64,000 nt of DNA. Origin: Fen-178 sp963722575 (GTDB taxonomy: Bacteria > Acidobacteriota > Terriglobia > Bryobacterales > Bryobacteraceae). Below are positions 49,795 through 59,276 of this stretch, piece by piece. The notes beneath the pieces were generated by a model. The model made no database searches and was not told the origin of the DNA. It worked only from the letters and a program-made list of their open reading frames with translations. The DNA lies in the NCBI GenBank assembly GCA_963722575.1, contig CAVRNR010000006.1, forward strand, positions 248,001-312,000. Reading direction: 5' to 3'. Position 1 is the stretch's first letter, and every line of letters begins with the position of its first letter. The position numbers and the translations under genes were made by a program.

Positions 49795-51924
49795 TTACTG
49801 ATACAGGGCCGAGCCGCCGATGGTGGTAAGGCTCCCGAAAGCACTGGGGATGGTCGAGCCGTCTTTCTTCAGGGTGGCATTGAAGCTGGTGGATGGCGTA
49901 GCGATGGAAAACACTTCCAGAGAACCGTTAGCGGTATCGGCAGCGACCTGAGCGGCCGTGATAGTCGGCAACAGGGTGAGAATCGAAGCGGGCACGGTAA
50001 ACGTCCCCTGGCCGGCTGTGGTAGTGCAAACGAATTCGGTCGTGCTGGTGACCTGGTTGGCACCCGTGCCGGTGGTGGTACCAGAAGAGCCGCTGATCTG
50101 TACTACATCCGCCGCATTGCCGCCCGTCCAGGTGAGCGTCAATCCCGCGCTTTCCGTGACGGTGGTGGGCAATGTGGCGGGGTTGTTGAGGGTGAGCGGC
50201 GGGCCGATGGTAATCGAAGTACTAAACGGTCCCACGTCGGTGCCGCCGGCGCCAGTCAAGGTGTACGTTCCCGCTAGGATCGAGCCGTTGGCCTGGCCCG
50301 GGATGCTGACGCCTGTCGTGCCGATCGTGTACAGGTAGGCGTTGCTGATTTCCGTGAGCTTCTGACTGTTCAGGTTCGAACCGGAGGGTCCAGTGAGGGT
50401 GACCGTGCCGGCGTCGAAGCTCGTCGAATGGCCTGCTGTGACCGTGCTGTTGGTGCTCGTGACACGAGTCACCACGCAGCTTCCGGAATTGGCCAGGATG
50501 GTGTATTGCGTGTCTGACGAGGACAGTTGGAAGCCACTGGTCTGGCTGAAAACTCCGGCGATCAAGTCAGATTTGATGGTGCCCGACGAAGGGTCGGTCG
50601 ACACGCTATGCTCGAGCGAAAAACCGCCATGGGTGATGGTGCCGCCCTGATCGAGGGCCACCAACTGCTGGGTGGTATAACTGGGGTCGACGCAGGCAGT
50701 GGCACTGGTACTGGGGGCGATGGAGATAGACACTGGCGCGCTCAGGGCGCCGGCCACGGAAATCTGCAACGTCACGGCGCAGCCAGTCGGAACGTTGTTC
50801 GGCAGGGTGAAATTGATCTGATCTTCCCCCGCATAGCCGGCGCGGCCGGCGTAGGCCACCGGGATTGAGACGCCGCCCACGATGGCGGCGATGGGTTCGG
50901 AGGTGCTGAAGTCGTGGTAGATGCCGACCGCAGTGTCCCCCGCCGCATAGGGGCCGATCCCGGTTCCCCAGGCGACCAGGGTTTGTCCCGGCTTGGCGGG
51001 GGAACTCAGAGATCCGTTGTAATTACCGGTGGTCAGGCGATTCACATCGTTTTCCGACTGCGAAATGTAATTCTGCACCACGGCCAGACCGGTGCCGCTT
51101 TGATCCTGCGTGAACAGGGCGGGTTTGCTGGCCACCACTTGAGTTTGAACCTGGTTGCTGACCGTACCGTTGGTCACGGTTACGTTGTAGTTGCCCACCG
51201 GGAGGGTGGAAGGCAAAACGGCGTTAATCTGGCCCGCGCCGATGTATTGCAGGTACGCGCCGGTACCGGCCCCGCCCGCGACGGGTGTGAAGGTAACTTT
51301 GATGCCGTTATAGACCGTGGGCCACGGAGAGGGAGGATACACACCCGGGGCGGGACCGAGGTTCGAGCCCCAGACCGTGAAGAAAGCGCCCTGCGCGACG
51401 TTGGCCGTGTAGCTGGCCCCGTCCGTCACCGAGGCAACGGTCGGCACTGGAGTGGTCGTGCCGCCGCCACTCGTGTTTACGGTGCCGGTGCCGTTACAGG
51501 TCAGCGTGATGGCGCCGGTAGTGAACGAAATCGAACCGGTCTCCGTCACGGAAGAAAAGGTCCCCGTATACCCGGCGTAGGTGCCGAGGCCGCCCGTGAT
51601 GGTCAACGATCCGGTGCCGGTTCCGCCCAGTGCGGCGGCTGCGAGCGCGAAGTTTCCGGTCAGTGTGTTGCCGGCGCTGACCGTGATCGTAAAAGGCACT
51701 GTCACCGTCGCGCCGGTAATGGAAAACGAAGTGGTGGCGAACGCTCCGCTTCCCGTGTAGACGCCCGACATGGTGGCCTGGCCGGTAATCGAATAGCTGC
51801 CGCTGCTGGAAATGGCGAGGCTACCGTTCGATAAGGCGAATGTGCTACTCACTGTTGCCGCTTGCGCGCCCGCCGTAACCAGCAGCGCCAGGGCAAAGGG
51901 TAGAACTCTTACGTATCGCGTCAT
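49795..51924 (-). CDS. Exported Thr/Ser/Gly-rich protein with two TIGR03437-type regions
   Basis: 709 residues. GGAGGAGACATT precedes the ATG; signal peptide 1-22. An N-terminal beta-rich region (25-150) leads to a TIGR03437-like region (about 160-410): VTDGASYTANVAQGAFFTVW, GSNLGPAPGVYP, AGQINAVLPSTLPVGNYNVT, DQINFTLPNNVPTGCAVTLQ. A further beta domain ends in a Thr/Gly-rich segment. It is probably a surface or secreted protein of unknown role. Confidence 0.8.
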   Translation of the reverse strand: MTRYVRVLPFALALLVTAGAQAATVSSTFALSNGSLAISSSGSYSITGQATMSGVYTGSGAFATTSFSITGATVTVPFTITVSAGNTLTGNFALAAAALGGTGTGSLTITGGLGTYAGYTGTFSSVTETGSISFTTGAITLTCNGTGTVNTSGGGTTTPVPTVASVTDGASYTANVAQGAFFTVWGSNLGPAPGVYPPSPWPTVYNGIKVTFTPVAGGAGTGAYLQYIGAGQINAVLPSTLPVGNYNVTVTNGTVSNQVQTQVVASKPALFTQDQSGTGLAVVQNYISQSENDVNRLTTGNYNGSLSSPAKPGQTLVAWGTGIGPYAAGDTAVGIYHDFSTSEPIAAIVGGVSIPVAYAGRAGYAGEDQINFTLPNNVPTGCAVTLQISVAGALSAPVSISIAPSTSATACVDPSYTTQQLVALDQGGTITHGGFSLEHSVSTDPSSGTIKSDLIAGVFSQTSGFQLSSSDTQYTILANSGSCVVTRVTSTNSTVTAGHSTSFDAGTVTLTGPSGSNLNSQKLTEISNAYLYTIGTTGVSIPGQANGSILAGTYTLTGAGGTDVGPFSTSITIGPPLTLNNPATLPTTVTESAGLTLTWTGGNAADVVQISGSSGTTTGTGANQVTSTTEFVCTTTAGQGTFTVPASILTLLPTITAAQVAADTANGSLEVFSIATPSTSFNATLKKDGSTIPSAFGSLTTIGGSALYQ

Positions 51925-52007
51925 AATGTCTCCTCCGAACCGGGCTCTAGGCGACCCGGCATTCCTGCACTATACAACGAATACCGTGGAAACGTAAAGC
52001 TGCTCCA

Positions 52008-52757
52008 TTACCGCGGCTCCTTGGGCGGAGCGGCGGGGTTCGCCACCCCCAGGTACATCAGCAATACGGCCACCGTGGTGAACTGCCCGCCCACGGAAAG
52101 CACGCTGTCGGCCAGCGCCATGACCAGGCGCGAATAGGCGGCCTTCTCACAAGCGCCGAGGATCGGGAAGGTGCCTACCAGGCTCGCCGCCATCAGCGGC
52201 AAAAGCACCAGGAAGATGCGCCAGCCATGGCCCTTGGCGAGCTCGCGGCTGCGCGCCAGAACGTCGGTTTCCCGATCGGCCTCGATGGCCACAATCACAT
52301 CGGCGAAGATCAGCCTGACCATCGCCACCACTCCGGGGATCACCAGCAGCGCTCCCCACAGCGCCACTGTGACTTCGACCTTGAACATGTTCCACAGCGT
52401 CTTTCCCCATTGGCGGCGGCCCCAGCGCAGCGATTCGCCGACGGAAGCAGTCTGGCCGCCGCAGAACCTGGCCACCAAGCCGTAAACCACCGCCGGAATT
52501 ACCAGCGCGCTGAGAACCAGGTCGCTGGAATCCAGCGCGAGGTAGGTGACGATTCCGCCGGCAGGGACATCCAGGACGTACAACACAAACTGGAGCGCCA
52601 GTTTTGCCGGAAGATACACCAGCAGCGTGACCGCCGCCAAAAACCGCAGGTTGGCGAAGAAGAGGACAGCCGAGCGGACCAACAGCCGCCACACGGAGTG
52701 GAACGGTTCGGTGGGGAAGTCGATCTCCAGATGGCCCTGGCGAAAGTCGCGTTCCAT
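52008..52757 (-). CDS. Integral membrane protein
   Basis: 249 residues from the ATG at 52757 (MERDFRQGHLEIDFPTEPFH). Five or six helices (about 25-45, 55-80, 85-105, 130-160, 195-220 and 222-240) separated by charged loops, with VVAMVRLIFADVIVAIEADR and DVLARSRELAKGHGWRIFL. The layout recalls the membrane domain found in glycerophosphodiester phosphodiesterase-linked (GDPD_10TM-like) proteins. No catalytic part. It is divergent from the copper-binding lipoprotein with about 30 bases between starts. Confidence 0.65.
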   Translation of the reverse strand: MERDFRQGHLEIDFPTEPFHSVWRLLVRSAVLFFANLRFLAAVTLLVYLPAKLALQFVLYVLDVPAGGIVTYLALDSSDLVLSALVIPAVVYGLVARFCGGQTASVGESLRWGRRQWGKTLWNMFKVEVTVALWGALLVIPGVVAMVRLIFADVIVAIEADRETDVLARSRELAKGHGWRIFLVLLPLMAASLVGTFPILGACEKAAYSRLVMALADSVLSVGGQFTTVAVLLMYLGVANPAAPPKEPR

Positions 52758-52786
52758 TCCTATACAGTGGCATATCATATGAAGTG

Positions 52787-53077
52787 ATGACCAGACGAAC
52801 CACCGTGCTTTTGCTGGCGACCGTGCTTGCGGGCTGCGGCGCCAAGAACCAGGCCAAACGCTACCCCATGGAGGGAGAGGTGAAGGCTCTCGACCCCGCC
52901 ACCAGGACGGCCACCATCGCCGCCGGCAAGATCGGCGACTGGATGGAAGCCATGACCATGGAGTATCCCGTGAAGCCGGATGCCGAGTTTCAGAAGCTCC
53001 ACGTTGGCGACCGCATACAAGCCACCGTGGTCGTGAGCGGCGACCAGTATTACGTCACGGACGTCAAGATCAAGTAG
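52787..53077 (+). CDS. CusF-like copper-binding lipoprotein
   Basis: 96 residues from the ATG at 52787. TVLLLATVLAGCGAKNQ is a lipoprotein signal (lipobox LAGC). The OB-fold copper domain shows YPMEGEVKALDPATRTATIA and GDWMEAMTMEYPVKPDAEF. The W-x3-M-x-M pattern in WMEAMTM corresponds to the Trp/Met copper site of CusF. It would bind Cu(I) in the periplasm. A hairpin at 53078-53109 follows the stop. Confidence 0.82.
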   Translation: MTRRTTVLLLATVLAGCGAKNQAKRYPMEGEVKALDPATRTATIAAGKIGDWMEAMTMEYPVKPDAEFQKLHVGDRIQATVVVSGDQYYVTDVKIK

Positions 53078-53109
53078 GGGCGAGGGGGTACCCTCTGGGT
53101 CCCTCGCCC
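53078..53109 (+). terminator. Hairpin terminator-like structure after the copper-binding gene
   Basis: GGGCGAGGG (53078-53086) pairs perfectly with CCCTCGCCC (53101-53109) around a 14-base loop. No T-run follows. Confidence 0.6.
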
Positions 53110-53134
53110 TGTCCCAAAATAGACCGGAGACATC

Positions 53135-53635
53135 ATGCCTAATACCACTGATAATTTGAAAGAGTCGTTCGCTGGAGAAAGCCAGGCGAATCAGAAGTAC
53201 CGCGCTTTCGCGAAGAGGGCGGAGCAGGATGGGTTCCCCAACATCGCCCGCTTGTTTCGAACTACCGCCGAAGCGGAGCGCATTCATGCCGAGGGGCACT
53301 TGAGAGCGCTCGCCGGAATCGCCTCGACCCGCGAGAATCTGCAGGCGGCCATTGAGGGAGAGTCCTACGAATGCACTGCGATGTATCCTCCGATGCTCGA
53401 GCAGGCGCAAGCGGAGGGCCACCGCGCCAAGGTCATGTTCGGCTACGCAGTGAAGACCGAGGCCGTGCACGCGGAGCTATATAAACGGGCGCTGGAAGCG
53501 GCGGCGCAAGGCGCGGACCTGAAGGAATCGAAATTCTATCTGTGTCCGTTTTGCGGGAACATCGAGTTCGGCAACCCGCCCGATGTCTGTCCGGTTTGCG
53601 GCGCGCCGAAAGCCAAATTCGTCGAGGTGGCGTAG
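53135..53635 (+). CDS. Rubrerythrin
   Basis: 166 residues. The diiron helix bundle (1-135) has ESFAGESQANQKYRAFAKRA, AEAERIHAEGHLRALAG, EGESYECTAMYPPMLEQA and KTEAVHAELYKRALE with the paired ExxH/E ligands. The C-terminal rubredoxin part has LCPFCGNIEF and CPVCGAPK. It reduces hydrogen peroxide in the cytoplasm with electrons from rubredoxin or NAD(P)H. GGAGA lies before the ATG. The stop codon is part of a 26-bp palindrome shared with the convergent redoxin gene. Confidence 0.95.
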   Translation: MPNTTDNLKESFAGESQANQKYRAFAKRAEQDGFPNIARLFRTTAEAERIHAEGHLRALAGIASTRENLQAAIEGESYECTAMYPPMLEQAQAEGHRAKVMFGYAVKTEAVHAELYKRALEAAAQGADLKESKFYLCPFCGNIEFGNPPDVCPVCGAPKAKFVEVA

Positions 53636-53658
53636 GGGCCGGGCATGCCCGGCCCCTA
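53633..53658. terminator. Perfect palindrome containing both stop codons of two convergent genes
   Basis: The 26-bp sequence TAGGGGCCGGGC-AT-GCCCGGCCCCTA is an exact palindrome. Its outer triplets are the TAG of rubrerythrin (53633-53635) and, on the other strand, the TAG of the redoxin gene (53658-53656). The stem is very GC-rich and likely terminates both transcripts. Confidence 0.85.
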
Positions 53659-54177
53659 CCTGGCCTTCAGCAGTTTCTCCAACTCGACGCGAATGTTGGT
53701 AGCCGGGTCCCTCATGAAATCGCTCTCGCCCGGGTACTCCGCACGTATGATTCCGCGGCGGTCGAGGAACACCATGTGCGGCACGTAAAGCGGCCTGGTG
53801 TCCAGGATCGTGCGCTGTAAGTACGCCATCGCGGCGGCGCGATTGGTCCAGCCCACCGGGAACGGCGGCTGAAACTGTCGGAGAAACTCCGCCATGGTCT
53901 GTTTCGCGTCGTCGTTGAACGCGCATTCCAGGAATTGCACGCCGCGCAGGGCATATTCGCGCGACAGGGGCCCCAGCAGCCTCGTCAGGTCCTGGCAATG
54001 CGAGCAGGTGGTGAGGATGAACGCCAGGGCCACCACTTTCCCTCGATACTGGCTGAGTTCAACGGACGGGGCGCCGAGGCGCTCGATGGTCAGTGGCGGC
54101 GAGGGCCGCGGGGCTTCGGCCGTGTCGGCGGCCAGCGCCGACGTGGCGCAGAGGAGAGTGAGAATTGCAGTACGCAT
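53656..54177 (-). CDS. Exported SCO1/AhpC-type thioredoxin-fold protein
   Basis: 173 residues with a signal peptide (1-17). The redoxin fold begins at APSVELSQYRGKVVALAFIL, with the active-site ILTTCSHCQDLTRLL (CxxC). A conserved-looking GWTNRAAAMAYLQ segment and VPHMVFLDRRGIIRAEYPGE (cis-Pro loop) follow. It could reduce disulfides or deliver copper (SCO-like), which would fit the CusF-like lipoprotein two genes away, but no SCO-type His is clear. Confidence 0.8.
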   Translation of the reverse strand: MRTAILTLLCATSALAADTAEAPRPSPPLTIERLGAPSVELSQYRGKVVALAFILTTCSHCQDLTRLLGPLSREYALRGVQFLECAFNDDAKQTMAEFLRQFQPPFPVGWTNRAAAMAYLQRTILDTRPLYVPHMVFLDRRGIIRAEYPGESDFMRDPATNIRVELEKLLKAR

Positions 54178-54216
54178 ATCCGAATATTCTCTATACTACA
54201 AGTTTCCGCGGCCCCC

Positions 54217-55227
54217 ATGGTCCCCTTCGATCCACTGTTCCGGAATCCGCACTGGCAAGCCGTGGCCGGCCATCTCTGGAAGCGCGATGGCGGCGAAGCC
54301 CGGTTCCCCATCGAGCGCCGCCTGTTTCAAACCGAGCCGGATGTTCGGGTGCTGGTGGAATCGCAGCGGCCCGGCGGCCCGGGGGTGCCCCCTGGGCCCG
54401 GCGAAATCGTGATGGTGCACGGCCTCGAAGGTTCGGGAGCAGCCGGGTACATGCGGAGCCTCAGCGCCGCGGCTTTGCGAGCCGGCTTTGCCGCCCACCG
54501 CTTTCACATGCGCACCTGCGGCGGCACCGAGCGGCTCTGCCCCACGCTCTACCACGCCGGGCTCACCAGCGACCTGTTGGCCGTGCTGCGCCAGCTTCGA
54601 AGCGAAGGCCACGCGCCCGCCTTTCTGGTGGGATTCTCGCTGGGCGGCAACGTGGTGCTCAAGCTGGCCGGCGAAATGGGCGAATCCGCGCGGCCGCTGG
54701 TCCGCGGCGTCTGCGCGGTTTCCACGCCGCTCGACTTGGCCGCCTGCGCATGGCGCATCGCCCAGCCCGCCAACCGCCTCTACGAGCGCCGCTTCGTGCG
54801 CCGCATGCGCGCCCGTCTGTGCGCCACCGGGCGCTACCAAAAGCGGAACTTTCGAGGCTTGCGCTCCGTAAAGGATATCGATGACCGCATCACCGCACCC
54901 TCGTTCGGCTTCGGCGACGCCGCCCACTACTACCGGACGCAATCCGCCATCCGGTACCTGGATGGCATACGGGTGCCCGTGCTGCTGATTCAGGCCAAGG
55001 ACGATACGATTGTGCCTTTCGACATCTTTGCCGCCGGCGGGGCGCCGGGTGCCCTCTGGGCGTGGCCCCGGGCGAATCCTTGGATCGAGTTGCTGGCCAC
55101 CGAGCACGGCGGCCACCTGGGTTTCATCGGCCGCCGCCCCCACCGTTTTTGGGCCGATGACGCGATAATGGAGTGGATCGTGGGGCAGAACGCTATGAAA
55201 TCCGAGAGTGATTCGTCCAGGCTATAA
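54217..55227 (+). CDS. YheT-family alpha/beta hydrolase
   Basis: 336 residues from the ATG at 54217. VMVHGLEGSGAAGYMRSLSA, the nucleophile elbow FLVGFSLGGNVVLKLAGE (Ser), LIQAKDDTIVPF (Asp) and TEHGGHLGFIG (His) give the full catalytic triad of YheT/ABHD1-type hydrolases. The substrate is an ester, unknown. The TAA at 55225-55227 is immediately followed by the ATG of the first FtsX permease, so the three genes are co-transcribed. Confidence 0.9.
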   Translation: MVPFDPLFRNPHWQAVAGHLWKRDGGEARFPIERRLFQTEPDVRVLVESQRPGGPGVPPGPGEIVMVHGLEGSGAAGYMRSLSAAALRAGFAAHRFHMRTCGGTERLCPTLYHAGLTSDLLAVLRQLRSEGHAPAFLVGFSLGGNVVLKLAGEMGESARPLVRGVCAVSTPLDLAACAWRIAQPANRLYERRFVRRMRARLCATGRYQKRNFRGLRSVKDIDDRITAPSFGFGDAAHYYRTQSAIRYLDGIRVPVLLIQAKDDTIVPFDIFAAGGAPGALWAWPRANPWIELLATEHGGHLGFIGRRPHRFWADDAIMEWIVGQNAMKSESDSSRL

Positions 55228-56462
55228 ATGAATACGCATGCGTCGTTTTGGGAAGCCGTGATCGGCGCCGTCCAATCCCTCCGCGGGAGCAAATTGCGCA
55301 GCTTTCTCACCCTGCTCGGCATCATCCTGGCAACCACCACGCTCATTGCGGTGATGTCCGTGATTAACGGCATGGACGTGTACATCGCCCAGAACGTCAC
55401 CAGCATGGGCGCCGACGGCTACCGCGTGCAGCGCATCGCCATGATGCAGTACGATCCCAAGAAATACCTCGAAATGCTGCGGCGCAACCCGCAGTTGACC
55501 AAGGAGGAGTTCGCGTTTCTGCGCTCGCAGCTCACGCTCACCCGCGAAATCGGCATGGTCGCCAGCCGCGGCGTCTCCGTGCACCTCGGCAAAGAGCTGG
55601 TGGAGAATGTGGGCCTGCAGGGCGCGTCCCCGAATATGGGGGTCATCGGCAACATCGAGGCGGAGGAGGGGCGATTTCTGTCGGAAACCGAGAACGACCG
55701 GCGCATGAACGCGGTGTTCATCGGTCACGACATCAAGGACCAGCTTTTTCCCAATTCCAGTCCCATCGGCAAGAGCATCTCCATCGAGGGTCTTCCTTTC
55801 CAGGTGGTGGGCGTGGCCAAGGCCAAGGGATCGGTCTTCGGGCAATCGCAGGATAAATTCGTCGTCATTCCCGTCGAAACGTATTTCAAAATCTGGGGAT
55901 CGCGCAACGGCATGTCCTACGCCGGTTTGGCCGTGGATCACGACCACCTCATCGAAGCCCAGGAAGAAGTCCGCGTGGCGTTGCGCGTCTACCGCCATCT
56001 GAAGCCCAAGGATGACGACACGTTCGCCACGCTGAGTTCCGATGCCCTGCTGGACTTCTGGAACCAGTTGACGGGCGCGATCGCGGCCACCGCGGTAGCC
56101 GTGGTTTCGGTGTTCATGGTGGTGGGCGGGGTGGTGGTCATGAACATCATGCTGGCCGTGGTCACCGAGCGCACCCACGAAATCGGCATTCGCAAGTCCG
56201 TGGGCGCGCGCCGCCGGGACATTCTCAATCAGTTCCTGGTGGAATCGTCCATGCTGGCGGCCATCGGCGGGGTGATGGGAGTCATGCTGGCCTGGATTGT
56301 CGCCGTGCTGGTGCGCAGCCTGACGCCGGTGCCCATGTCCGTGCCCATAAGCGCGGTGGTGGTGGGCGTGACGCTCTCCGCCGCGGTGGGTCTGTTTTTC
56401 GGCATCTACCCGGCGCAGCGGGCCGCCAAACTCGATCCCATCGAGGCCCTGAGGATGGAAAA

Positions 56463-56466
<4 letters not shown>
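55228..56466 (+). CDS. MacB/FtsX-type ABC permease, first of a pair
   Basis: 412 residues. The N-terminal helix (about 18-42, SFLTLLGIILATTTLIAVMS) is followed by the periplasmic MacB-PCD domain (about 45-275) and three helices with VVVMNIMLAVVTERTHEIGI and AAKLDPIEALRMEK at the end. The start abuts the yheT-like stop and its TGA overlaps the next permease ATG (ATGA). The two probably form a heterodimer. No ATPase gene is adjacent. Confidence 0.88.
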
Positions 56467-57689
<1,223 letters not shown>

Positions 57690-57709
57690 GACAGGCGCTT
57701 CCGCCTGTC
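57690..57709 (+). terminator. Hairpin directly after the permease pair
   Basis: GACAGGCG (57690-57697), loop CTTC, CGCCTGTC (57702-57709): a perfect 8-bp stem starting at the base after the stop codon. There is no strong T-run. It also lies 3' of the convergent small gene at 57722. Confidence 0.65.
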
Positions 57710-57721
57710 AACCCCGCTTGC

Positions 57722-57931
57722 TTACCGGCGCGCCAGGTGAACGTGTGCGTGTACGTCCACCGATTCGGTCACGTTGACCATCCGAACCGGCAACGCGATT
57801 TCGCCCCGGCCGAACGCGACCGCTTCCTTTAGCCCCGAGATGATGTCATGCGCCACAGGCGACCGCTTCGCCCGCGCAGTCGGCGCGCCCGAGCCTCCCG
57901 ATGATCTTGCGGCTTTCCTTTTGGCCGGCAT
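57722..57931 (-). CDS. Small basic protein, possible truncated antitoxin-like regulator
   Basis: 69 residues, with a good RBS (AAAGGACGG directly before the ATG at 57931). A basic N-terminus (MPAKRKAARSSGGSG) precedes HDIISGLKEAVAFGRGEIAL and PVRMVNVTESVDVHAHVHLA. The IISGLKEAVAFxRGE segment resembles the start of XRE-type antitoxins of the HigA/NadS kind, but no helix-turn-helix follows. It could be a truncated regulator or an unrelated short protein. Confidence 0.5.
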   Translation of the reverse strand: MPAKRKAARSSGGSGAPTARAKRSPVAHDIISGLKEAVAFGRGEIALPVRMVNVTESVDVHAHVHLARR

Positions 57932-57976
57932 CCGTCCTTTCCGTTTTCACTCTGTCATACTTGAAGTTCTATTTCC

Positions 57977-59221
57977 ATGCCCCCTCCGGAACCATTTCTG
58001 TCGCGCGCCGCACGCTGGCTGACGTTCGGGTCGGCCGTCTCCATCCTGCTTTCAATCGCGGTTTCTCAGATTCTGCTGGCCCTCGCGCTGGCCGCCTTGC
58101 TGGCTTCCGGCGAGAAATTGCAGTTGCCGCGCATCAAATTGCCGCTCGCTCTGTTCATGCTCGGCACAGTGATTGCGTTGGCCTTTTCGGCTGACCCGGC
58201 GGCCGGCCTGCCGCAAATCCGCAAGTTCTACGTGTTCCTCGAGCTGCTGGTGGTCTTCTCCACTCTGCGCAACCTGAAGGTGGTCCGCTGGCTGTTTTTG
58301 AGCTGGGCGGGCGTCGCCAGCCTGACCGCCATCCGCGGGTTCGTCCAGTTCGCCGGCAAGATGCAGGAGGCCCATCATGCCGGCCGAGGCTCCTATGATT
58401 TCTACGTGGGCGAGCGCATCACCGGGTTCACCAGCCATTGGAACACCTACTCCGCCGAGGAGATGTTCGCCCTCATCATGCTCGGCGCTTTCCTCTTCTT
58501 CGCCGGCACGCGCAAGCGGTCCTGGGTCTGGTTGATGTGCGCCGGGCTGATTGCCATGGCCGTGCTGCTCGCGGACACGCGCGCCGTCTGGATCGGATCG
58601 GCGGTGGCTGGCCTTTACCTCGTCTGGTTCTGGCGGCGCTGGATGACGCTGCTGGTTCCAGCCGCGATCCTCCTCGTGTTTCTGGTCTCACCCCCGGTCA
58701 TCCGCGAGCGCTTCACGTCCATTGTCCGGCCGCAGCAGGTCGATTCCAACCAGTTCCGCATGGTCACCTGGCGCACCGGCATCCGCATGATCGAAGCGCA
58801 TCCGTGGCTGGGCCTCGGACCGGAAGGGGTGAAATACCACTTCCAGGAATGGGTGCCTCCCGATGTTCCGCGCCCGCTGCCGGAGGGATGGTACGGGCAC
58901 CTGCACAACATCTATTTGCAGTACGCCGCCGAGCGTGGCATCCCCACCATGCTGATCATGATGTGGATGCTGCTTCAGATCCTGTTCGATTTCTGGAAGG
59001 GGCTTCGCGCGCTGCCGCCCGGCCGCGGCGATCGAAGGTTCCTGCTGCACGGCGGCATTGCCGTGGTGCTGGCGATCATGGCGGAGGGCTTCTTCGAGTA
59101 CAACCTGGGCGACAGCGAAGTGCTCACCATGTTCCTGGTGGTAGTGGCCTGCGGCTACCTGGCGCTGGAGAAGGATGTCGTGGCTGGTGCCAAACCTCAA
59201 ACACCGGCCAGCAGCCTCTAG
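57977..59221 (+). CDS. O-antigen ligase/polymerase-family membrane protein
   Basis: 414 residues with about ten helices. The Wzy_C/O-antigen ligase region is visible in the middle: TRAVWIGSAVAGLYLVWFWR, then MVTWRTGIRMIEAHPWLGLG with the catalytic-like Arg, and the periplasmic loop with GHLHNIYLQYAAERGIPTML (His near N-x-Y-L, conserved in ligases). It attaches or polymerises polysaccharide at the outer face of the inner membrane. There is no glycosyltransferase cluster around it. Confidence 0.88.
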   Translation: MPPPEPFLSRAARWLTFGSAVSILLSIAVSQILLALALAALLASGEKLQLPRIKLPLALFMLGTVIALAFSADPAAGLPQIRKFYVFLELLVVFSTLRNLKVVRWLFLSWAGVASLTAIRGFVQFAGKMQEAHHAGRGSYDFYVGERITGFTSHWNTYSAEEMFALIMLGAFLFFAGTRKRSWVWLMCAGLIAMAVLLADTRAVWIGSAVAGLYLVWFWRRWMTLLVPAAILLVFLVSPPVIRERFTSIVRPQQVDSNQFRMVTWRTGIRMIEAHPWLGLGPEGVKYHFQEWVPPDVPRPLPEGWYGHLHNIYLQYAAERGIPTMLIMMWMLLQILFDFWKGLRALPPGRGDRRFLLHGGIAVVLAIMAEGFFEYNLGDSEVLTMFLVVVACGYLALEKDVVAGAKPQTPASSL

Positions 59222-59230
59222 CGCCGCAAT

Positions 59231-59268
59231 TGGCTACTGATCGCACAATAGGCTATTATTAGGCTACT
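59231..59268 (+). repeat. Triple GGCTA repeat before the Fic gene
   Basis: GGCTACTG (59232), GGCTATTA (59251) and GGCTACTG (59262) lie in the 50 bases before the Fic start. TATTAT inside the second may be a -10. It is a possible operator. Confidence 0.4.
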
Positions 59269-59276
59269 GTGAGGAA

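Noticed and set aside
51350..51370. GGTTCGAGCCC, a tRNA T-loop-like sequence
   Set aside because: It lies inside the exported protein gene and no cloverleaf can be drawn around it.
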